A model generated the notes under the pieces. It worked only from the letters and a program-made list of their open reading frames with translations, was not told where the DNA came from and did not search any database. Made by a program: the position numbers and the translations under genes. Below, one piece after another: positions 34,335 to 40,946 of a DNA stretch of 40,946 bases. Each line of letters opens with the position of its first letter. The first letter of the stretch is position 1. Source of the stretch: Prolixibacteraceae bacterium (GTDB lineage Bacteria > Bacteroidota > Bacteroidia > Bacteroidales > Prolixibacteraceae); NCBI GenBank assembly GCA_019459525.1, contig JAIBEY010000109.1, forward strand, positions 1 through 40,946, read 5' to 3'.

Positions 34335-34853
34335 TCAGAATCCATTCCGGTGTATCTTCTCAAATTTTAATTCTTCAATCGGCCGTCCTTCGTGAGTTCG
34401 CTGAGTATAACCTAAGGCAACAATGCTCAATACCCGTAATCCATCAGGAATATTCAGTGTTTCGCGTACGAATGTTTCACTGCTTTTTTCTTCGGAATGT
34501 TCGCGTCCGCGGATTTGAATCCAGCAACTACCCAATTGCAGGGCATGCGCGGTTAATTGCAAGATGATGGAGGCGATAGACGAATCTTCAATCCAGGCTA
34601 CCGTTTGGGTTTCTTTTGCCAGAACCACTACTGCAAGTTGGGCTGTATGCAGCGCCCCGGCCCCGGACGGTTTACTCTGCGAGAGCTTCTGAATGAGTTC
34701 CTGATCGTCCACAAAAATAAATTCACAGGCCATAGAGTTTTTGGAGGTTGGCGAACGCAAAATGGCTTCTTTCAGTATTTCCAGTTTCTCCCGTTCAATG
34801 GGTTGCCCGGTAAATTTCCGGACACTTCGCCTGGTGCGTAAAAGGTTGATCAT
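34335..34853 (-). CDS. Nitroreductase-family protein
   Basis: A 172-aa FMN-dependent oxidoreductase of the nitroreductase fold. The opening RRSVRKFTGQPIEREKLE and the APTSxN-like segment RSPTSKNSMACEFIFVDD are typical, as are QLAVVVLAK and the QLTAHALQLGSCWIQIR stretch with the C-terminal VLSIVALGYTQ. It lacks nothing obvious, but is short and close to the minimal family size. Substrate unknown. Divergent from the Cys-rich lipoprotein gene. The 152 bp downstream (34183-34334) hold nothing I can name. Confidence 0.9.
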   Translation of the reverse strand: MINLLRTRRSVRKFTGQPIEREKLEILKEAILRSPTSKNSMACEFIFVDDQELIQKLSQSKPSGAGALHTAQLAVVVLAKETQTVAWIEDSSIASIILQLTAHALQLGSCWIQIRGREHSEEKSSETFVRETLNIPDGLRVLSIVALGYTQRTHEGRPIEELKFEKIHRNGF

Positions 34854-34951
34854 CGCAATTCCGTATTATTTGTTTGGTACAAAGCAAAAAAAATGCTTGC
34901 TTTCAGGCAACTTTTCCTGAAATATGTGCATCTGTATAAAAAAGATTTAAC

Positions 34952-35419
34952 ATGATCCGAAAGTATTTGTTTGCAGTAGTTTTGGTGGTTTTGATTGGTT
35001 TTTCGTGTACCTATACTTCAATTGAAGAGAATGGTCTTGATTCGGATGTGCGTATTCAAACAGGAACCGTTTGCGGATGGTGTTCTGTTAACGATACGCT
35101 GACGATCAGCGGGACTAAGGTCCAGTACGTCAATTACACCAATTGCAGTACTTCAACAGCATCGGTAGATAAAAGTGGAGAAGTAACCCAGGCAGAACTT
35201 GATGCTTTACTTAAACTGCTCGATTTTGATGAGCTTAAAAAGCTGGAACTGAACAGTTGCAACGTTTGTGCCGATGGTTGCGACGACTGGATCAGTTTTA
35301 AGCGTGGTTCGCAAAACCACTATATCCGTTTCACAAAAGAGGATCCTAAACTTCAGTCAATAAAAGCTTTTGTTGATGGGCTGAATACGATTAAGGGAAA
35401 ATACACTGTTTCGAATTAA
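34952..35419 (+). CDS. Cysteine-rich lipoprotein, unknown function
   Basis: A 155-aa protein that I do not recognise. The lipobox is IGFSC (Cys19). The mature part has Cys41 and Cys44 (CGWC), Cys65, then Cys103, Cys106 and Cys110 (CNVCADGC), six in all, enough for three disulfides or a metal site. Two paired Cys clusters bracket a beta-rich, Ser/Thr-rich middle and an acidic helix (AELDALLKLLDFDELKKLEL). It is probably in the outer membrane or periplasm. It converges with the LytTR gene, 8 bp away. Confidence 0.75.
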   Translation: MIRKYLFAVVLVVLIGFSCTYTSIEENGLDSDVRIQTGTVCGWCSVNDTLTISGTKVQYVNYTNCSTSTASVDKSGEVTQAELDALLKLLDFDELKKLELNSCNVCADGCDDWISFKRGSQNHYIRFTKEDPKLQSIKAFVDGLNTIKGKYTVSN

Positions 35420-35427
35420 TTCCTGAT

Positions 35428-36192
35428 TTAAGAAAACCTCAGCGAACTTTTCAACTGTTCCAGAACAAACTCTTTTCTCCGGCGCGAAATAGCCACCGAA
35501 TCGCCATTCGACAGAAACAGCACGCCTCCGTCGTTTTTTGTAAATGAAGTTACCTGATTGAGGTTGACCAGGTGGGTTTTGTGTACCCTGATAAAGTTGT
35601 ATTCGGCAAGTAATTCTTCGAATTCGATGAGCGATTTGGCTGTTAACAGCGTTTTCCGGTCGGAGAAATAGAGGTGCGTGTAATTGCTTTCGCCCTGACA
35701 ACGGATAATGGATTTCACCTCGACAAACTCAACCCGTTCGCCGGTTGGAAGGCCGATTTTGGGATTGGCCGGATGCATGGTGTTGAGGTAAAGTTGCCTG
35801 ATCCGTTCATTTTCGCTTCGGTTGCGGATGCGTAAACTTACCTTTTCCACCGCAGCAACCAGCTCATTCAGGTTAATTGGTTTTAAAATGTAATCACTTG
35901 CCGAAAAGCGAATGGCCCGGATGGCATAATTGTCGTAAGCTGTTACGAAAATCACTTCGAACGGAAAGTCTTTGAAATGTTCGAGCAATTGGAAACCGTT
36001 TCCTCCCGGCATTTCAATATCCAGAAAAATAAGTTGCGGCTGATGTTCCTGAATTCCGGCAATGGCCTGTTCAACCGACCGGGCTTCGCCCACCACCCTG
36101 ATTTGCGGGCAATGTGTTTTGATCAGTCCGGCAAGGTTTTCCCGTCCGTTCTTTTCGTCGTCAACGATGAGTGCTGAAATGGGCATGGGCAA
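35428..36192 (-). CDS. LytTR-family response regulator
   Basis: A 254-aa response regulator: receiver domain (about 5-120) with acidic pair Asp11-Asp12, phospho-acceptor Asp58 (LIFLDIEMPGG), Thr and Lys signature (VTAYDNYAI, ILKPINL), then a LytTR DNA-binding domain (about 150-250, VKSIIRCQGESNYTHLYF, RVHKTHLVNLNQV). It is on the same strand as the LytS-type kinase at 39597, with a TonB-dependent receptor and a small membrane protein between. The likely pair is kinase plus regulator, although they are not adjacent. Confidence 0.92.
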   Translation of the reverse strand: MPMPISALIVDDEKNGRENLAGLIKTHCPQIRVVGEARSVEQAIAGIQEHQPQLIFLDIEMPGGNGFQLLEHFKDFPFEVIFVTAYDNYAIRAIRFSASDYILKPINLNELVAAVEKVSLRIRNRSENERIRQLYLNTMHPANPKIGLPTGERVEFVEVKSIIRCQGESNYTHLYFSDRKTLLTAKSLIEFEELLAEYNFIRVHKTHLVNLNQVTSFTKNDGGVLFLSNGDSVAISRRRKEFVLEQLKSSLRFS

Positions 36193-36342
36193 TTTGAGTT
36201 TTAATTAACGAACTGAAACTATTTACAGATTTTGATTGTTCGCGATTTCCTGTCAAGCCGGTAAGCTGCCTGAGAGGATTGCAAACCAGCACTAGCGGAT
36301 GCAAACTTTTATGCTTTTCCAACGATCAGGAGATTATGGTAT

Positions 36343-36564
36343 CTATGTCAGCCATTTAATTAGAGCTTCAGGTCCAGCTATAACAAAAATCAGTACACAT
36401 AAAATTATGAAAAAGAAAAATAAAGTCAATCCAACGCCAAATTTTATTTTATTGTATTCATCTTTTTCTTCAGGAGTGTAATTTGCGATATTATTGTATG
36501 CTTGTTCACGCATTTTTCTTCTTCCATATTTTGTGTTAGGGTTGTATTGCTTATACTGTCTCAT
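36343..36564 (-). CDS. Small single-helix membrane protein
   Basis: A 73-aa protein from ATG 36564 (a TTG at 36585 would add seven residues). The N-terminal half is basic and polar (TKYGRRKMREQAYNNIANYT), with one strong membrane helix at about 43-62 (GLTLFFFFIILCVLIFVIAG). It lies between the regulator and the TonB-receptor gene on the same strand and might belong to that cluster. I do not recognise the family; AT-richness and short length make it uncertain. Confidence 0.55.
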   Translation of the reverse strand: MRQYKQYNPNTKYGRRKMREQAYNNIANYTPEEKDEYNKIKFGVGLTLFFFFIILCVLIFVIAGPEALIKWLT

Positions 36565-36621
36565 ATATTCTAGTTGTAATTTCAAGTTCTTTACTTCTTC
36601 AATCTAGATATCTTTTCTTAA

Positions 36622-36654
36622 AGACCTGACAGGTTTTCAAAACCTGTCAGGTCT
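36622..36654. repeat. Perfect 16-bp inverted repeat with 1-nt centre
   Basis: AGACCTGACAGGTTTT at 36622-36637, C at 36638, and its exact reverse complement at 36639-36654. It lies 25 bp past the stop of the TonB-receptor gene. The palindrome could serve as a terminator hairpin, though no T-run follows on the minus strand; a dispersed repeat is equally possible. Confidence 0.75.
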
Positions 36655-36678
36655 GGAAAATTTGTAGCGAGCGATACT

Positions 36679-39174
36679 CTAATTTCCGGTTCCTCCGGTG
36701 CCTGAACCAGTCGAGGAGTCGCCTCCGCTTTTAACGTCTTCGTTTTTGATTCCGCGTTTGGCTTTTTTAATTTCGCCCTTCATTTGCCCGAAACGGTAAG
36801 AGATATTAAACCTCAACTGCCTGTTGTAGTTGTAATTGACCATTTCCTGGTGAAATGTAGGATCGTCGTAAGTCATCTCGTACTTCATTCTATTGCTGAA
36901 AGGATTGGAAACAGAAAGTGATGCCGTTAGTTTCTTTTTCAACATTTCCTGCGAGATGCTAAGGTTGTTGTAATAATAGGTTGACGATTGCCCTTGCAGC
37001 ATAATCCGGGGAGAAAATACTCCACCACTTGCCGATACCGTTCCGTTTTTCCATGCGGTATATCGGCAGTTCAGCGAACCGTTGTAATTAAAGCCTTCAT
37101 TCTTTAACCCGCGGCCATCGTTGCTTTCTAAAATGGTGTAAGTAGCTCCAATGTTGGTATTTATAGTCAATTTTTGTTTGATTCGTACCATTCCGTACAG
37201 GTATCCTCCGTAGCGCTGGTTCTTACCAATGTTCTCGTAGGTAGTTACCTTTACCCCGTTGGCCTGCATGGTAGAAATCTGCTCGATGGTATTGTTCGTA
37301 AAGGCACTGTTTAAACTCAGGTTAAAATTGTATTTGGGCGTGAATTTCCCATACGAAAAGTCGAAGGTGTGCGATACTTCGGCTTCAAGATTCGGATTTC
37401 CGTAGCTGATATTTAACGGGTCGATGTCGTTTATAAACGGGTTCAGGTACCAAATCCCGGGGCGCGAAAGCCTTTGCGTATAAGAAAGTTTCAGGTTTTG
37501 GCCTTTGTCCAGATTTTGCGAAAGAGTGACGTAAGGAATTACGTTGAACATTTTGTTGGTGAAGGTGGTGTCTTTGATCGATTTAAATATCCCGTCGTTA
37601 ATGGTGCCTTCAACCCTTAATCCGGTTTTAACGCTAAATTTTTTCAGTTTCATAACGTAACCGGCGTAAAGCCCGAAAATGTGCTGATCGTAATCCAGAT
37701 CGTTTATTTTACTGGCATCTCGTGTCCACTGGTTGGTTGTGTAGTCGTAACGCAACACATCTGAGTTACTTACATTCTGACGGAGTATGTATTTGACCCC
37801 GGTTTCAACCTGGTGCATTTTGGTCAGAGGATCGTAATAATCGAGCTGAAACGTGTGTTCTGTTCCTGATGCGTCGTTGGTCGATCGTTGTCTGTACGAC
37901 TCGTAGTTTAAAACCCCTTCAATTTCGTTTTCGTTGTCAGAATTCCGTGGTGACCGGTCGAGTTTATAGGAAATGGTAAACGTTTTATCTGGTTTCTTGA
38001 ATGTGCGCTGGTAGTCAATGTTTCCGGAGATACTTCCGTAGCCGATGTCATTCATGATTCGGTTGTTAAACTTTCTGGAGAGCATGTTGCTGATGTCGAA
38101 ATCCTGGGTTAATGTATTGCCGTTTCCGGAATAACTACCGGCATAACCCCAGAATGAAAGGCTAATCAGGTTCAGCGAATCAATTTCGTAACTGGCTTCT
38201 CCCATGGCCATATTGGCAGAGCCTTTGTATTTGCTGAAACCTTCTGTTTCGGTAAAGCGGCTGGTTGTGCTCAGAAAATTTTCACGTTCGGTAAACGACT
38301 CATTTTTGGGTTGGCGGAATTCGTTGTAATTGTAATTGATCGAGAATCCGAACTTTTTAATTTTTGAGGTGGCATAAAGCCCGGTATTGAATCCGCCGCG
38401 TGAATCAACCCCGGCACTGACGCGCCCCATAAAACCGTCGATTTGCTTTTTGGTGGTGATGATGTTGATAATTCCGCCGGTTCCTTCGGCTTCGTATTTC
38501 GATGATGGATTGGTAATTACCTCAATATCTTTGATGGTACTTGCCGGAAGGCTGCGCAATACATCTTTTGCGTTTTGCGACAACATGGAAGAGCTTTTCC
38601 CGTTCAGCAGGATTTTAAAATTGGATGTTCCTTTTAACTGGATGTTGTCTTCGCCATCAACCGTAACCAACGGCACTTTGCGGAGCATTTCCAGCGCAGT
38701 GCTTGTTTTTGCTTCGGGGTCAACCTCGGTGCTGTAAATAACTTTATCAACTTCGGTTCGCACCAGTGGTTTTTGGGCAACCACGCTCACCTCGCCGATT
38801 TTTTCCACTCCGGGATTAATTTTTATTGTTCCGAGATCGATTTTACTGTTCTGGCCATTTAGTGTGATGTCTTTTTTCGAGGTCACATAACCAATTGATT
38901 GAAAGATGACATCGTATTTCCCCGTTGTATCCAGGGTAAAACTAAAATTTCCGGCAGCATCTGAAGCCAGCCTTTTGATGACCCCTTTCTGACCGCTTTG
39001 TACAGAAATGGTTGCGTAGGGGAGCCCTTTGCCCGAAACCGAATCGGCAACCAAACCTTTGATTTGGTAAATTCGGGCCGGAGCTAATGCTTTGGAAGAA
39101 TTTGAAACTGAAATAAGCAAGGCAAATAACAGAAACAATTGGAATACAACAGATCGAAGTTTTTCGGATTTCAT
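36679..39174 (-). CDS. TonB-dependent receptor of the carboxypeptidase-regulatory-like / outer-membrane beta-barrel type
   Basis: A 831-aa outer-membrane receptor. The signal peptide after ATG 39174 (about 1-30) is followed by a carboxypeptidase-regulatory-like domain (about 35-115, SVSGKGLPYATISVQSG, AAGNFSFTLDTTGKYDVIF), a plug (TSTALEMLRKVPLVTVDGED, GTGGIINIITTKKQIDGFMG) and a barrel of the OMP_b-brl_3 type. The extreme C-terminus is unusual: after the last strand (FNISYRFGQMKGEIKKAKRG) it has a basic stretch and a Gly/Ser/Thr tail (GGDSSTGSGTGGTGN). An alternative ATG at 39198 gives a longer N-terminus. No SusD partner is present, so it may work alone. Confidence 0.9.
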   Translation of the reverse strand: MKSEKLRSVVFQLFLLFALLISVSNSSKALAPARIYQIKGLVADSVSGKGLPYATISVQSGQKGVIKRLASDAAGNFSFTLDTTGKYDVIFQSIGYVTSKKDITLNGQNSKIDLGTIKINPGVEKIGEVSVVAQKPLVRTEVDKVIYSTEVDPEAKTSTALEMLRKVPLVTVDGEDNIQLKGTSNFKILLNGKSSSMLSQNAKDVLRSLPASTIKDIEVITNPSSKYEAEGTGGIINIITTKKQIDGFMGRVSAGVDSRGGFNTGLYATSKIKKFGFSINYNYNEFRQPKNESFTERENFLSTTSRFTETEGFSKYKGSANMAMGEASYEIDSLNLISLSFWGYAGSYSGNGNTLTQDFDISNMLSRKFNNRIMNDIGYGSISGNIDYQRTFKKPDKTFTISYKLDRSPRNSDNENEIEGVLNYESYRQRSTNDASGTEHTFQLDYYDPLTKMHQVETGVKYILRQNVSNSDVLRYDYTTNQWTRDASKINDLDYDQHIFGLYAGYVMKLKKFSVKTGLRVEGTINDGIFKSIKDTTFTNKMFNVIPYVTLSQNLDKGQNLKLSYTQRLSRPGIWYLNPFINDIDPLNISYGNPNLEAEVSHTFDFSYGKFTPKYNFNLSLNSAFTNNTIEQISTMQANGVKVTTYENIGKNQRYGGYLYGMVRIKQKLTINTNIGATYTILESNDGRGLKNEGFNYNGSLNCRYTAWKNGTVSASGGVFSPRIMLQGQSSTYYYNNLSISQEMLKKKLTASLSVSNPFSNRMKYEMTYDDPTFHQEMVNYNYNRQLRFNISYRFGQMKGEIKKAKRGIKNEDVKSGGDSSTGSGTGGTGN

Positions 39175-39198
39175 TGTTTTACTAAAGTTAGTGATCAT

Positions 39199-39596
39199 TG
39201 TTTTTTGTGTTTAATTATGGATGATTGTCAACTTTGAAAATTTGTTTAAGGCTTTTTAATGAAAAAATGGGGCAAATAATCGGATTAATCGGTTGATAAT
39301 GAAATGAATATGTGTGTCGGAATTCATCTGAGTTCCCCGACTTATATTCAGTCCGAATACATTTTGCCCATACTTAAGTTATGGATTTTGCTGTAAAATT
39401 ATACGGAAGATATTTTTTGATTATCTGTTTTGGAGACAGACCAAAGTAATTGTAAACAGGGCGTGGGGTGTTGCGGAATTGTTTCATGGTGGCTTAAACG
39501 TAAGGTTAATGTGTTAACAGGTTGTATTTTTAGTCCTGATAAATTTCCGAATAATAAGTGTTATTATTTTCAGTAATAACTTTTTTTAACTTAATT
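39199..39596. other. Intergenic region between receptor and kinase genes
   Basis: This 398-bp AT-rich gap has no convincing gene. Near its right end GTTATTA (39560-39566) pairs with TAATAAC (39574-39580) and is followed by seven Ts, a plausible terminator in the plus direction, while the minus-strand kinase ends just beyond. Near 39317, GTCGGAA pairs imperfectly with TTCCCCGAC (about 39335) and may form a leader hairpin of the receptor mRNA. No Bacteroidota -7 box was found with confidence. Confidence 0.4.
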
Positions 39597-40802
39597 TTAT
39601 GTTTCTTCAGGAATACAAATTTCAACCCGTGTACCTTCTCCGTTTTGTTCCGTAAGATCAATCAGCCGAAAGGAATAGTTGCCGCCATATTTTTCTTTCA
39701 TCATTTGGATGCGCTCTTCGTTCATGCGCAAACCCACACCATTCGATTTGGTTTTAAGCTTTTTGGCTTCCTCAATTCCTATGCCATTATCTTCAATAGT
39801 AATTTGTATGGAACTCCCCATCTTCTGAATCTGAATCGATAGTTTTTTTTCGCCGGTTTTGTGCTGGAGTCCGTGCATCAGCGCATTTTCGGCAACGGGC
39901 TGCAAAATCATGGAAGGCAGCATAAACAGGTTCTGGTCAATTCCTTTATCTACCGTAATGCTGTATTCAAAATCGAAGCGCAGTTTTTCGAGGTTCAGGT
40001 ATTGTTCCAGGGTCTCCAGCTCTTCGGCCAGCGAAACTTCTTCCTTATCTGAGTTACGGAGCACTTTTCGGATCAACCCGGCAAAGTCGGACAAATACAA
40101 ATGGGCCTCGCGGGCCCTGTTTTGCTGAATCAGGTTTTGCACCGAATTCAAACTGTTGAAAAGGAAGTGCGGATTCATTTGTGCCCGGATGGCGGCCATC
40201 TGCAATTCGCGCAACCGCTTTTCCTGCATCTGCTTTTTCAGGCGCTGTTTCATCCGGTATTTATAGGCCAGAAACAAAATGAGGAAAAACAACATAGACG
40301 CTGCCAGAATGATAATAATTCCCTGCAAGGTTGATTTGTTGAGTTCTTTCTTCGGTACTTTCAGGCTGTCTTTGGCAATGGAGATGGCTTTCCCTAAATC
40401 TTCTTCGATTCCAATTCTTTTGCCCTGCACATTGTATATGAGGTATTTACCTAGTTTATCTTGAAAAACATCAGTCAACCGGATAGAATCGTTTTGTAAA
40501 AAGAGTTGTTCTGACAAAGATTCTGCGCGGGTATTCCAGTCTCTCCAAAGGTCGAAATTGGTGCCTTCGTTGATAAGTACAAACGTAAATTCAGGATGAG
40601 CTTTAACGGCATCGTCCATTTCGTAACGAGCTGTTGACCAGTTTGAGCCAGCAAAAAAGATCGTTGGCTTTTTTGAAATGAAAGTGCTTAGTTTCACATC
40701 TTTTTGCTGAAGATCGCAGAACCAGACATCGGGAAGATACCTGGAATACTCCCATTGTGATTGATTTTGAAAGATATTTTCAATTGCGCGATTTAAATCT
40801 TC
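39597..40802 (-). CDS. LytS-type histidine kinase with degenerate thioredoxin-like N-terminal domain (front cut)
   Basis: A GTG at 40697 would give 366 aa, but the frame stays open and homology-like sequence continues upstream to about 40802. The N-terminal part (VWFCDLQQKDVKLSTFISKK, then PTIFFAGSNWSTARYEMDDA) follows the TlpA/AhpC redoxin pattern, with SNWSTAR where the active-site WCxxC should be, so it cannot do redox catalysis and probably senses. One membrane helix follows (about 125-145 from 40697), then the His_kinase domain with MNPHFLFNSLNSVQ (His177) and an HATPase (AENALMHGL, DNGIGIEEAKKL). The true start lies beyond the junction at about 40802 where IS110-like sequence begins in frame. 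The regulator partner is probably the LytTR protein. Confidence 0.8.
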   Translation of the reverse strand, partial: EDLNRAIENIFQNQSQWEYSRYLPDVWFCDLQQKDVKLSTFISKKPTIFFAGSNWSTARYEMDDAVKAHPEFTFVLINEGTNFDLWRDWNTRAESLSEQLFLQNDSIRLTDVFQDKLGKYLIYNVQGKRIGIEEDLGKAISIAKDSLKVPKKELNKSTLQGIIIILAASMLFFLILFLAYKYRMKQRLKKQMQEKRLRELQMAAIRAQMNPHFLFNSLNSVQNLIQQNRAREAHLYLSDFAGLIRKVLRNSDKEEVSLAEELETLEQYLNLEKLRFDFEYSITVDKGIDQNLFMLPSMILQPVAENALMHGLQHKTGEKKLSIQIQKMGSSIQITIEDNGIGIEEAKKLKTKSNGVGLRMNEERIQMMKEKYGGNYSFRLIDLTEQNGEGTRVEICIPEET

Positions 40803-40946
40803 GCCATACTTCAGCCCCGCCCAGGCCAGCCGCGCATTCTTGGCGGCTATCGCGACGACGGCTCGCCAGTAGCCGCGTCGTTCGACTAGGCTGCGTGCCC
40901 ATCGGCTGAACCGGTCCTGTTTGGTGCCGAGTCCCGCCAGGATGGC
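40803..40946 (-). mobile_element. IS110-family transposase C-terminal fragment
   Basis: Reading leftwards from the window edge, the minus strand encodes ILAGLGTKQDRFSRWARSLV, then RRGYWRAVVAIAAKNARLAW and AGLKYGED, the typical C-terminal end of an IS110 transposase. It is clearly GC-rich (about two thirds by eye) compared with the rest of the window and resembles Pseudomonadota-type IS110 coding. The frame runs on into the kinase without a stop codon, at about 40797-40812. An intact insertion would end with a stop and a non-coding IS end, so this is a truncated copy, a recombinant, or a chimeric assembly junction. Confidence 0.75.

Noticed and set aside
39380-39448. 22-aa ORF in the gap before the TonB-receptor gene
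   Set aside because: Too short and without context; open frames of this size are expected by chance in AT-rich sequence.

Overview
This window looks like a chromosomal segment of a member of the phylum Bacteroidota. The best evidence is an ECF sigma / FecR anti-sigma / SusC / SusD locus, together with an outer-membrane TonB-receptor family with a carboxypeptidase-like N-terminal domain, LytTR/LytS two-component genes, a DUF5916 barrel protein and promoters of the Bacteroidota TTG/TAnnTTTG type. An environmental or marine-sediment Bacteroidales/Marinilabiliales-type organism is plausible, but the sequence does not fix the genus. No rRNA, tRNA or CRISPR array was seen.

Layout. (1) 1-7549, minus strand: a periplasmic defence/cell-wall pair, an alpha-2-macroglobulin lipoprotein and the N-terminus of penicillin-binding protein 1C. 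A Fic enzyme with its own palindromic promoter sits between them. (2) 7638-9922: a phosphodiesterase gene, then an AT-rich accessory strip with an orphan membrane protein, a possible attC-like site, a HigB/HigA toxin-antitoxin pair and a GC-rich gene remnant. (3) 9873-12868: an ArsR-SRPBCC-DoxX-YdeI operon with twin operators, then secreted MsrA and a YCII-domain protein. (4) 12942-19839: a complete sigma/FecR/SusC/SusD transport locus whose SusC carries the STN signalling domain. (5) 25333-19858, minus strand: a molybdate regulon of eight genes, Cys-tailed molbindin, stand-alone ModE-type DNA-binding protein, TrmO-like methyltransferase, outer-membrane barrel, ModA, two-TOBE molbindin, ModB and ModC. 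(6) 25528-29311: a CHASE-type histidine kinase, a YdcF-like protein, and an ECF sigma factor paired with an unfamiliar four-helix membrane protein. (7) 29480-35419: outer-membrane barrels (DUF5916 and an Omp85 barrel), a polysaccharide deacetylase, a nitroreductase and a Cys-rich lipoprotein. (8) 35428-40802, minus strand: LytTR regulator, small membrane protein, TonB-dependent receptor and a LytS-type kinase with a degenerate thioredoxin-like sensor domain. (9) 40803-40946: a GC-rich IS110-type transposase fragment fused in frame to the kinase.

The most coherent functional unit is the molybdate regulon. It seems to provide passage across the outer membrane, periplasmic capture, inner-membrane import, intracellular buffering and a split ModE regulator. 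The most unusual features are the Cys/His tail on one molbindin, the array of six GTCATT boxes inside the same operon, the redoxin-like sensor kinase cut at an IS110 junction, and two composite palindromic elements that share sub-units. I found no whole system that I could confidently call undescribed. The strongest candidates for new biology are the sigma / four-helix protein pair and the kinase-receptor-regulator cluster at the right end.
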